Source of the DNA: Porogramme epimiltina
Lineage: Eukaryota > Basidiomycota > Agaricomycetes > Polyporales > Polyporaceae
Assembly (NCBI GenBank): GCA_900155495.1
Contig: FTLJ01001742.1
Span: forward strand, 1-20,991
Direction of reading: 5' to 3'
DNA length: 20,991 nt
Every line of letters begins with the position of its first letter. The first letter of the stretch is position 1. Shown here piece by piece: positions 9,264-18,935 of the stretch. Below the pieces are notes generated by a model. It was given only the letters and a program-made list of their open reading frames with translations. It was not told the origin of the DNA and did no database searches. Position numbers and translations under genes: made by a program.

Positions 9264-12200
9264 GGTGGCTTGAGGATGGTTGACTGTCCCTTGCATCTTT
9301 ATGAAGAGATATCGATGATGGGATGGGACACCGGCCGCAGTCGCGCGGTGGACGATAGCGCGGGAGGAGAGGAGAGCTGATTAGCGGAGTAGTGTTGTTT
9401 CCTCCGAAGGGCGAGAGGCGGTCTGAAATGTCCCGCTCAGTTGCGGCGTGACGTGCGCCGGGTCTCCATTTACGTTTCAAGCCCTGTGGGTGAATCCCAA
9501 GGATAGCTTCCATTTGCGTCTGTTCAGTGGGTCCCCGATCTCTCCAGCCTAACATTCGGGTCAATATGTCTGCGGTCGGTTCCGAGACGGATGACTAGTG
9601 GAAATGGGACCGGCGAGAACAGCCCTGATCACAGCGGACGGACTCGAGGCGTTGGCACCGAAGAAGGGAAATCACAGGTGCTTGTAGTCTGAAGACGCCC
9701 ACGTGGGCGTACCTGTACACGCGAGCATATCAGATTATGGGATAACATACCGAGGGGGCCGGCGAAGCAGAAGCATCGAGAGCGAAGAAACAGACTACCA
9801 TGGTTAAGCGGCAAGCACGGACATCGCTTACCCGCCCGAGCCGGTTTGGGCTATAGGTGCAGGTCACGCTTTCTCACGCCTTTCCCCCGTACTGCCTCCT
9901 ACACTGCCGGTTTATTTTCTGGACTTGCGCCGCAGAACCGCTCTCCACTGATGGAACGCCGTTTCTTTGCTGCCCAGGTGCATTTCAGCATGTCTGTGCA
10001 TGGCCCAGAACAAGGGCGCATAGGCCTGAGGCGGTCCCGCAGCTGGCAGAAAGCCGGACAAGCCGATTGGTGACGGCGAAACGATTGCCAGCAATGCGAC
10101 CATGGTCAAGGGACACATCGAGCAGAATAGGCGTGGGCGGCCCGTAACCAAGACCCAGCTGGCCCTCGAATCACCGGAGGGTCGTAAGATCCTGCTGGCC
10201 GGAGTGGAAATAGACGGAGTGTTGACTTCGTGGAAGAGGCTTAAGCTTCGGCTCCTGGAACGCCGGGGCTGTTCGACCAACTACTGCTCCCATTGGCCTG
10301 GTGCGCGCGCACTTGATTTCTCTTTCCTCCTCCCAGACTTACCGACATATATGCCGTAGCATCAAGCCCATCAACTGTGCTTGCCACGACGGCCCACTTA
10401 CCCGCGAGTATCGGCGAGTGCCACTGTATTCGTCCTGTGGGGATCCTAGGAGGTGGCAATAGTCGCCGGCTTCAAACTCGACACCGGCGCGCCCATGGCC
10501 GGACAAGTGGTATTGATCTCTGGGCTCCACTAGCGCAAAGTAAGTGACGCATGACTCGTATGTGGACCCGGTCTTCTAACGTGAGCTGCCGAAGTGCGCA
10601 TCAAGAAAAGGCGTCGCAAGGGCCTCGCCCGGAGCACCTCGAGGCCCCGCGAGCCTCGAGGAACCTTCTCGTCTCCCCGTCAAAGGTCTATGATCGATGG
10701 AGACCGTGTCCACACGCAGCTTCCGCCGGCGCCCGCGAGCGGTATCCCCCACGCTTCCTCTTCGGCGATCTCCCGGGCCTGCACTCCGGAGTCGACGACG
10801 GTGCCCGCACCGGCAATGATGCCTCTTTTCTCCCGGACACGGCATGCCCACAAGGAGCCGCAGTGTATATTCTGCGGTCACTACAAAGCATGTCCCTTGT
10901 GGCCAAGCAGGTAACGAGTCCCTCGAGGTCGCTATTTCCACCACGGTTGTTCGCAGCAAGTTCCTCATCCCGCCTCGAGGCACTGCATGAATACAACGGA
11001 CGTGGTATTGCTTGATCCGTGCCCCTCGCGATATCCCATGCATGGCCACTGACGTATGTGCGGACCACTCGAGTCTAGATCCTCCCCGAATCTGCGCCTG
11101 CCACGAAATGCCTACTGATTGACTTCTCGCAACTCAGGTCCCACGTCATGTCGCGACCCTGAAGAGGAGCGGTCGGCGATGCCTTGACGTTCTGCGCGTC
11201 TTCAAGGGTCGCTCACCGCCGAAGCCCCATGTGCCGCCCCGCGCGCATGATCGGCGATAACGCCCCATGGGAGCTCTCGCCCGTGCCAGAAGGGGCGCGC
11301 ACATGTAACAAATACGTCTAGCTCGCCCATCCGGCGGTGTTTCCGCCGACCACGACCGGAGGGCCTGCTTCTCCCCGCAAACTCTTAGGTTATCCAAGAT
11401 GGATGATCATGATGAAGACCACAACTCCTGGACTTCAACTTACCGGAAACACTTGTCCTCACCCGTGCCGGGTACCCTTGTACTCCCAAAGAGATATATC
11501 TCGGAACGAAGGTTATTTGTGTTGCGGTGTGGGTACGTAGGCGTAACAGTCTTCCTGAGAAGGAAAGGTCGAGCACTCAAAATAGTATCGCTCTGCGCTC
11601 TTAGCCTATGCAGGGAACCTGTCCCTAAGCTAGGGGGTTGTTCCAATCTACTGAGCACTCGACACGCGCCTCGCTCCCTAGGTTCAAACTCACAGACGAC
11701 CTCATGGCATGCCAACGTTACACCGATGACATATGGTGTTTCTGGGGGTACGAGGCTGTTCCACGTCAATCTGTAGGCTCTGACTGCCATGATGTGTTAT
11801 ACGGCGCACAATTTAGTCTCATACGAAAGTTGTTGTCAGCCAAGGTTTCTACGTCGAACCTTGCACTGGGTCGGTCATCTCGAACGCTTTTATGGGCGGC
11901 TTTATAGGTCACCCGCATCAGGTAATGGTGCACGTTACTTCGCCTACTAATCCAGGTACGCCGAGCATTTCTCCGTAGTACATTATGGGAGAATTCACCT
12001 CAACGCGTCCATTTGCCACGCACGTTTATCAAACACAACACGATCGTCCTGATGCATGTCGGCGACGTGGGCCTTCTATGGGAAGACAAGCTCAGGGATG
12101 TGTGTCGGAAGAGACAGGAATGGGGCGCCCGTCGGTGGCGCGGGTCTCACACCCGCCGTCCGCGCGAATAATCGCCATGGACCGGACTCAGCACCTCTCA

Positions 12201-12691
12201 TGAACCCGATGTCGGGAGAGACGTGAGGTTTCGTTCAGTCATCGACGAGGGTACCCATCGTGACCTGTCGCGTAATATGTACCCCACTCACGTACCCTTT
12301 GGCCCACTCGGAGCTTGAGCACGGTTCTACCTCGACCCTATCGGCCCCCTAGGTCCGAAAGGCTGAGTTGAAAGTGGGGGACTAGCCTTGGCTTCGATGG
12401 GGAGCAGCCGGCCTATGTGTGAATCTGGGCAGACTAGGACCAGATGCGGTTGCCGTCTGGAAGGCTCCGGCCGGGAAGAGGTGTATGGTGTCCAGGGAGG
12501 TAGTTGCTGCCGAGGGACGGGCCAATGACGAGGGAGAATCTTGGGGAGGCAAGTCGGGCCGGGTCGAAGCGCCCACAGTGTATCACGATGAGATCACGAC
12601 CCATCTCACTCAGCCTACCTCTGGGAGCATACTTGAAGGCGACACTCCGGCCGACACGTCTCTCTTCCCATCCACCACTCCCGTCACAACC
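9264..12691. other. 3.4-kb divergent intergenic region between GST and TAL1, no recognisable gene
   Basis: This is the longest gene-free stretch bounded by genes here, in a region where genes are otherwise 0.6-0.9 kb apart. It must contain the GST promoter on the left and the TAL1 promoter on the right. The open frames of up to about 157 codons on both strands lack domain motifs, conserved low-complexity structure or believable exon chains. I found no terminal repeats, reverse transcriptase or transposase motifs, and no RNA gene. A cluster of CTCGAG palindromes lies at 10638-11073. The pyrimidine-rich 5' flank just before the TAL1 ATG (about 12655-12691) fits the leader of a highly expressed fungal gene. 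A long non-coding RNA, a lineage-specific gene or a decayed repeat are all possible. Confidence 0.5.
10638..11073. repeat. Cluster of five CTCGAG palindromes, four within CCTCGAGG
   Basis: CTCGAG occurs at 10638-10643, 10655-10660, 10922-10927, 10974-10979 and 11068-11073, all outside any supported gene. The first four are embedded in the 8-base palindrome CCTCGAGG. Random expectation for a 6-mer is about one per 4 kb. Dispersed copies also occur at many other places in the window, so part of the enrichment may be genome-wide. Confidence 0.45.
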
Positions 12692-13985
12692 ATGTCTACC
12701 TCCCTCGATCTCCTCAAGCAGACGGGCACCGTCGTCGTCTCCGACTCGGGCGACTTCGAGTGTGAGTACCGCGCCGTCGCTTAGATCTCCTCACTGGGCG
12801 ACTAAACCGTCTCTGGATATCCTCTAGCTATCGATGTCTACAAGCCCCAGGACGCGACCACCAACCCCTCGCTCATCCTCGCAGCGGCCAACAAGCCCGC
12901 GTACCAGCGTCTCATTGATGCTGCCGTGGAGTTCGGCAAGAGCAAGGGTGGTAGCGTCGACGACCAGGTCGGCGCTGCTATGGATCGCCTCGTGAGTACC
13001 CCCTGCACTATTGCTGCGGTCTGGTCGCCGTTTGCATTGCATGCTCAATACGTTTTTGCTGTGCGCGGGTAGCTCGTCGAGTTCGGCAAGGAGATCCTGA
13101 AGATCATCCCCGGCCGTGTCTCGACTGAGGTCGACGCCCGTCTCTCCTACGACAAGGAGGCGACCAAGGCGAAGGCGAAGGAGCTCATTGCCCTCTACGA
13201 GTCCGTCGGTGTCAAGAAGGAGCGCATCCTCATCAAGATCGCGTCCACCTGGGAGGGTATCCAGGCTGCGCGCGAGCTCGAGCGCGACGACGGCATCCAC
13301 TGCAACCTCACCCTTCTTTTCGGCTTCGCGCAGGCCGTTGCTTGCGCCGAGGCCGGCGTTACCCTCATCTCCCCCTTCGTCGGCCGTGTACGTGATTGCG
13401 CAATTGTAAGGAAGCGAAGATGAAGCTAAGTCGTACTGCAGATCCTCGACTGGTACAAGAAGAACAAGCCCGGCCCGGCGTACGCTGGTGATGAGGACCC
13501 TGGTGTCGTGTCTGTGAAGAAGATCTTCAACTACTACAAGCAGCACTCATACAAGACCATTGTCATGGGTGCTTCCTTCCGTAACGTGAGCGTAGCCCCT
13601 GAAAGGGTAACGCTGAGATTGCTCACGGCTCGTTTGTCTTCAGACCGGCGAGATCAAGGCTCTTGCTGGTGTCGACTTCCTCACCATTTCCCCTTCGCTT
13701 CTTGAGGAGCTCAAGAACGACACCGTCCCTGTCCCCAAGAAGCTCGACGCCGTTCAGGGTACGTCAGCCACATACCTTGTCCCATTCATAATCATACTCA
13801 CCATATCAACAGCTGCCTCCGCCGACCCGCTTCCAAAGGTCTCGTACATTGACAACGAGCCCGAGTTCCGCTGGGCGCTTTGCGACGACGAGATGGCGAC
13901 GGACAAGCTCAACGAGGGTATCCGTAAGTTCGCGCAGGACGGTGAGACCCTCAAGACCCTCCTCCGCAAGAAGATCACTGCATGA
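12692..13985 (+). CDS. TAL1: Transaldolase
   Basis: Six exons: 12692-12761, 12828-12991, 13073-13387, 13442-13585, 13644-13758 and 13813-13985, giving 326 residues, close to the usual 320-335. The introns are 54-81 nt with GT-AG ends. The enzyme moves a dihydroxyacetone unit between sedoheptulose 7-phosphate and glyceraldehyde 3-phosphate in the non-oxidative pentose phosphate pathway, in the cytosol. Diagnostic segments are [13 protein letters not shown] (31-43), the signature [11 protein letters not shown] (95-105) and [12 protein letters not shown] (130-141). In the last, Lys133 is the Schiff-base lysine. Further landmarks are [46 protein letters not shown] and [10 protein letters not shown]. 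All catalytic landmarks I know for the class I family are present. The ATG at 12692 follows a pyrimidine-rich leader and gives a normal length. An in-frame ATG at 12485 would add 69 residues. The last intron (13759-13812) is a multiple of three with no stop codon. The gene is divergent from the GST gene, 3.4 kb away. Confidence 0.98.
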
Positions 13986-14409
13986 AGTATCCACGGATGC
14001 TTCACGCCCGATCTTCAGCAGCACCTGGCGTGTATTGAGGACTCAGGAAGCATAGGAGTAAGATGGCGGCAGTTTGTACTCTTGTAAAATGTAGCCCACC
14101 TCGCACGTCTAGACATATATCGCAAATATCCGATAGGCTTTCGGCGGGTGCCTTAAGTTGCATGCCCTTGGCGAATTCCCTTACTCCCCGTCCGTCGCCG
14201 TGTCATCGATGATCACTCACGACGAACGCAAGGACTCGGAACGTTGCCGGCGGAGGTGCGAGGCCCGCCGGATGGCCGTACAACACCCGTGCTGCTCGCA
14301 AGTTCGTGCAGTGCATTGAAGCTGTTACGAAATCCTGATGACATCCGCGTTATTGCCACAGGCGCTACCTTGTCTCCGACGCCCGTCGTCGTCCATCGCG
14401 GGATGCACC

Positions 14410-14416
14410 TATAAAT
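14410..14416 (+). promoter_or_regulatory. TATA box (TATAAAT) upstream of the transporter gene
   Basis: TATAAAT is an exact consensus match, 139 bases upstream of the ATG at 14549 and 340 upstream of the ATG at 14750. If it is used, transcription would begin at about 14440 and the first AUG in the mRNA would be the one at 14549. This bears on the choice of start codon. Promoter use is inferred from sequence only. Confidence 0.45.
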
Positions 14417-14548
14417 CCCCTTCTTCATCATGCGGCTCGCTCCATCGTATCGTATTTCCCCGCTGTGTGCGCGTAGCTGCAGGAACGTTTGGTGAGTGCT
14501 AATTCCGCTAAATTCGCCTAAGCTGGAGGCTAAGATACGATCCGCACA

Positions 14549-14617
14549 ATGACTTCCGACGCCACAGAAGGTTCCCCTCCATACCCGTGCGACGCGGCTG
14601 ACGGCCTCGCACATTGA
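14549..14617 (+). other. Upstream ORF (22 codons) or alternative first exon of the transporter
   Basis: ATG at 14549 opens a 22-codon frame ending with TGA at 14615-14617. It is in the same frame as the transporter. Removing 14587-14628, a 42-nt GTGCGA...CAG segment, would join codons 1-12 to an open frame from 14629 that runs into the transporter. That would lengthen the protein by 53 residues, to 1091. The 42-nt intron is shorter than the others in the window (minimum 48), so a translated uORF is equally possible. Confidence 0.4.
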
Positions 14618-14749
14618 TTCCCGGTCAGCCTCCTCGAGCGGCTTAAAGCAAAGGGGGCTGCTGTGGACGACTCAGCACGCTTCCCGGAACGATACCCCTG
14701 CGTCTCCAACCCCATCCTCGCACCTCCCGCCAGTGCCTCTGGAGCGAAG

Positions 14750-17700
14750 ATGTCAAGTAGCGAGAAGGAGGGCGGGCTCGAAGGGCCCACGTCACCCGCG
14801 AACGGTTCTACCAAGCAGCCCACCTCCGACAAGCCTTCTGCACAGGCAGCCTCCTCGTCGAATGCCCCGAAAGCGAAGAGCGCATGGGACAAACTTCCAC
14901 CGTGGGTTTCGTCAAACCTCCGTTCGTGGAAGTCGTGGAAGGTCCTTCTCCGGTGCTGGGCAGTGGCATGGGTATCGTTTGTGATTATGCTTCCTAACAA
15001 GTCGTTGGCGACCTTGGGCAATACGTGAGTCTCCTCGTTCGTGTGTTTCTTCTGCATGCGCGCAGACTCAAGGCTGTGGGTCGGCCATCGCTAGGGCGTT
15101 CTTTGGGCTTCTGTTGAGCGTGATGCTTCCGCCAAATCTTCCAATTCAAGTGTTCATCTTTGTGGGTACTTTCATCAGTGTTCAAATGGAATGGCGGGAG
15201 CACAAGGAACACGGTTGGTTTGACACAATCATCCCTTAGGTCTGTTTCACGCTTGTCCTGGGCATCTCCTTCGGTTGGGCCATCTCATGTGCCGCCATGG
15301 CATCGGCACTTGCTGCTCGGGACCAGACACTTCTGAAGGCAACACTCCAGAGGGAAGCCCAGAGGTGAGTAGAGCGTGGATCGGTGCAATTGAGAGTTGG
15401 CAATTGAAGTACGCTACAGCGCGGCGGGACTGGCAAACCCAGAGGTGTTGTTCCAGAGCGCGATCTTCAGGGGCGAGTTCTTGGATACTCGGTAAGCTCT
15501 CGTCATGATACATTTCCTTGCGTTTCTAACCTCCGCGTAGCTCTTCTGTTGTCTTCGGTGTATTCCTCGGGTTCGGCTCCTTTGCGTTCGCACTCCTCCG
15601 TTCGTACGCTCCGAAGCTCACGTTAATGAGTATTTTCGGGACGATTGCCCTCGACATCTTCTGCGTACGTGTTTTGTTGACGCTTTCGTGCGGCTAGTGC
15701 TGATCCCCCTGTAGTCCTTCGGACCCCTATTCCCATTCGCTCAATACACGCTCCTTAACTCGCTGCTCACATCCGTAGCATGTTACGTCGCCATCGCTTT
15801 GGTGTTCATCATTTTCGCCTTCCCCGAGACCATGAATCACGCCTATCTCTCGTCAGCAGCGGACCTTCTTGAGAAGCTGAAGGGCATCATGGTTATGCAA
15901 GACGATATTCTACGTGCGGACCCACACGACCTCCTACCGGGCACCCCGCTCGCAGCGAAAGTCTCTGGTTCGCGGGCTGGCGCTCTAGCTCAGCTCGGGC
16001 AACGTGAGTGGTCTTCGTATAGACACGACAATGCGAGCTGATCTGACTTGCGACAGTTATGGCACAGAAGCAGATGCTCAATCTGGAGTTTAGCTGGGGT
16101 AGGTGGAATGGAGAAGATGTCCAAGCCATGCTAGAGCCTATCCAGATACTCGCTACTCGGCTTAGTGCGCAATTCGTCCATTGTTCCGACATAGAGCTGA
16201 CCATGGACTGTAGCGGGCTTGAACAGCTACTACAAGCTGATGACGAACCCCATGTCCTTGTCCGACCCGAAGACCGACGACACCGACTCGGTTGCAGACA
16301 CAGCCTCGTCAAACACCATCATGGGGGACACGTACCTCCTGCGTCAGTTCCGCGAGAAGAATATCGCTGTCGAGGCCGAGCACAACGTGCGCCTTGTCGA
16401 TGTCCTGCCCACCATCCGCGCCGCCACGGCCGATCTGCGCCAGTCGGCCATCGACGTCATCGTGGCACTGAAGGACCTGATGATCTCCATCAACACCAAG
16501 AGGTACCGCGGCGGCCAGGTCGAGCAGGACGCACGCCTCGTCGCGCTCGACAAGGCACTCACGGAGCTCCACGCCACCATGGACGCGTTCAAGACGGACC
16601 GCCGGCTCGCGCTCCTGGAGCCGTACAAGTCCGTGCTCGCGCAGGTCGACGCGGGCACGATGCGCAACATCCCCCTCCGCTCGCTCTACCTCTCGTTCGT
16701 GTACGCGGCGAACCTGATGGTCGTCTGCGACGGCGTCGTCGTGTGCGCGGAGAGCGTGGCGGCGACCGCGACGAAGCGCACGCGCGCGAGGCTGTGGTTC
16801 CCTACGGGCCTCCGGCACCTCTGGAAGTTCCTCCGCGAAGGGCGTAGTGCTGAGCAGGAGGCGGTTGGGGAGGACGCGAATCTCGAGGAGACTGTGGAGG
16901 CGGAGGATACACGGAAATACAGTAAGTCGAAGTAATCAACCCGTCAGGATGTGCGCTCAGTGTCGCATCTACAGAGCGAGATCCAGATGGCAGACCACCT
17001 CAAAACGCCATGCAACGTATCGCAACCGTGATCCATAACGTGTTCAAATGGATCAAGACTCCAGAAGCTCTGGTAAGGAGATAGGTCTGGAGATGGTAGT
17101 ACTCGGAAGCTCACCATACCTGTTCTCAGTTCGGGTTCAGAACCGTGGTCTTGACGATTGGCCTCTGGATCCCGTCCGTAGTAAAGTCATCTGCTCGTGC
17201 GTATCAATGCGGAATCTCATTTGAGGACCGTCCAAGCTAATCTGATATGATAGACCTCGCGTATTCCGAACGAAGTGTCTGGTGAGTTAATTTGGTAGAC
17301 AAACAATGAGGCGCCATCTAAAATAATTGCAGGGCTATAATCATGGCACAGACTACTTTGAATATCTACGCTTCTGACCAGGTGTTCAAGTAAGATGTAT
17401 AGCATGAACGGACGGAATAACGAATGCTAACATACGCTCCACAGCTACGTCATGCGTATCGGTGGCACTTTCGTCGGTGCAATCCTCGGCATGGTCTGTT
17501 GGTATATCGGTGAGCGTCGGCATTCAAACATGGTTGCGCGTAGCCCTCAACAAGTGCTCGTTAAGGTGCGGGGAACGGCAGTGGAAATCCGTATGGGTTG
17601 GCCGCAAGTGCAGCAGTATTCCTGTTGCCCTTGGTATTTGGCCGCATATACGCACCACCTCAGTACCTCGTTGGGATCCTCATGAGCGGGGTACGTCGCC

Positions 17701-18935
17701 AATCCACAGTGCCCTACCGCCCGCTAACGTTGGTAATGACGAGTAGGCGACATTCGCTTTGGTTCTCGGATATTCGTGGATCGACGGGAATCTCCCTGTT
17801 CTCCAAAACATCGGAGTTGGCTGGGGTGTAACATGGAGGCGTTGGCTGCTAGTCATGATCGGTAGGTCCCCTCACACCCTCTTCGTCCATCTACGAGTGC
17901 TAACACTCGACGGCATTCAGGTAGCGCGGCTTCGTTCGTCGTGATGATGCTCCCTCCCAAGTCCGGGCGCAAAGCAGTGCGCCTGCGGAACGCCTCGATC
18001 CTCTCCGGCATCTCCTACCTCTACTCGCACCTCACCTCGATCTGGCTCAGCGCCGGCGACCCGTTCGACGTCGCGCCCGAGAAGGGCGCGGGCGCGATCC
18101 GGCTGTGGCCCCCGTCTCTGCGCGCGAAGTTCATCTACATCGCGGAGCAGATCCAGGACCTGCGCGTGCGCACGGCGATGTCCAAGTGGGAGGGGAACGT
18201 GCGCGGGGTGTGGCCGTTTGAGGACTACAACAGGATGGCGGAGGCGCAGAGCGACATGCTGAGCAGCCTGGCTTTGGTACGCGTGCTCCCCGGCGGTACG
18301 GTTCGTAGAGCGCGGCGCTGACAGAGTTGCGTTGCAGGTGGCTGGCGCCCTTGTCAACATGGATCCCGACATGAGGAAGTCAACCCTCCCGCACACCTAC
18401 GTGCTCAACCCCCACTTCGTGCGTGCCCCCGCCCTGCGCATGCCCACCCGAACCCCCCGCTGACTCCACAGCTTCTCCACGCGCACGCGCGCACAGATCA
18501 GCGACGTGATCTCGACGTTCTTCCTCATCTCGCAGTCGCTCCGGACGGGCGAGCCCCTGCACGAGGCGCAGTTCAAGAACCTCGCGGACCGGCTGCACTA
18601 CCACGGCAGCTACGCGCACGTCGCGAGCGCGGGCACGGGCATGAGCCCGCACACGGTGGCGCGCAACACGCTCCGCCAGGCGCTGACCGAGTACGAGTAC
18701 ATGGCGTACGCGAGCGCGGTCGTGGGTGTGCTGCAGCTGGCTCACGTGAGTAGTAATTCCTCTCTCCTTCTCCTTCAATCTTTTTTCTTGTGCTCGAGGT
18801 TGGCAGCTGACGGTGCCGTTTTTGCAGAACCTGAACGAGCTGCGCACCCTCGTGGCCGACCTCGTCGGAGAGGTCCCGCTAGAAGGGTTCGCGGAATGGA
18901 GGGACACGTATGACCGCTCGCGCGCGCTCGTTTGA
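14750..18935 (+). CDS. FUSC/ArAE-like multi-spanning membrane transporter (fungal putative ER transporter with DUF2421-type C-terminus)
   Basis: Nineteen exons: 14750-15024, 15095-15161, 15240-15364, 15420-15491, 15541-15664, 15715-16003, 16057-16164, 16214-16921, 16975-17072, 17130-17196, 17254-17281, 17333-17389, 17445-17509, 17566-17690, 17747-17861, 17921-18276, 18338-18418, 18497-18745 and 18828-18935, giving 1038 residues. The introns are 49-82 nt. A polar Ser-rich tail precedes the first membrane bundle, seen as LLRCWAVAWVSFVIMLPNKS, FIFVCFTLVLGISFGWAIS and YVAIALVFIIFAFPE. A long soluble middle follows (exon 8, about residues 355-590). A second bundle contains FRTVVLTIGLWIPSVV, VMRIGGTFVGAILGMVCWYI, AASAAVFLLPLVFG and WLLVMIGSAASFVVMMLPP. 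The C-terminal cytosolic domain has DVISTFFLISQSLRTGEPL. Two membrane bundles, each followed by a soluble region, is the layout of the aromatic acid exporter/FUSC families, including fission yeast Bre4. The substrate is unknown, and the membrane could be ER, vacuolar or plasma membrane. Start codon: see the entry at 14549. Confidence 0.92.
17254..17281 (+). other. 28-nt micro-exon (exon 11) of the transporter gene
   Basis: The exon runs between ...GATATGATAG and GTGAGT and encodes HLAYSERSVW together with its neighbours. Both flanking reading frames close only if it is included. It joins the membrane segment ending VVKSSA to WAIIMAQTTLN. Automated gene callers often miss exons of this size. 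Confidence 0.8.

Larger units (their letters stand above)
13986..14749. other. Intergenic: TAL1 3' flank and transporter promoter and leader
   Basis: The first 150 bases after the TAL1 stop include an A/T-richer stretch (about 14080-14135, with TTGTAAAATGTAG and ACATATATCGCAAATAT), which suits 3' end formation. A TATA box is at 14410. An upstream ATG at 14549 precedes the transporter ATG used here. There is no other supported gene. Confidence 0.55.

Noticed and set aside
10680..10876. Minus-strand 65-codon open stretch with a protein-like composition (GIIAGAGTVVDSG)
   Set aside because: It has no start codon, no convincing splice partners and no family I recognise. It could be an exon or relic, but the support is too weak.
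10551..11049. Overlapping open frames of about 155 codons on both strands
   Set aside because: The products are Arg/Ser/Pro-rich without motifs, and both strands are open equally, as expected by chance in GC-rich DNA.
12824..13546. 240-codon antisense frame over transaldolase
   Set aside because: It is a complement shadow of strongly biased TAL1 codons and has no independent evidence.
16059..16847. 262-codon plus-strand frame inside transporter exons 7-8
   Set aside because: It starts in the correct frame for exon 7 but reads through the 49-nt intron into the wrong frame. The spliced model with LNSYYKLMTNPMS is family-like.
1863..18935. A redox/detoxification gene cluster (DOT5, GST, TAL1, transporter)
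   Set aside because: The genes are on both strands, are housekeeping or large-family members, and are interrupted by an unrelated LRR gene. There is no pathway-specific regulator or core biosynthetic enzyme.
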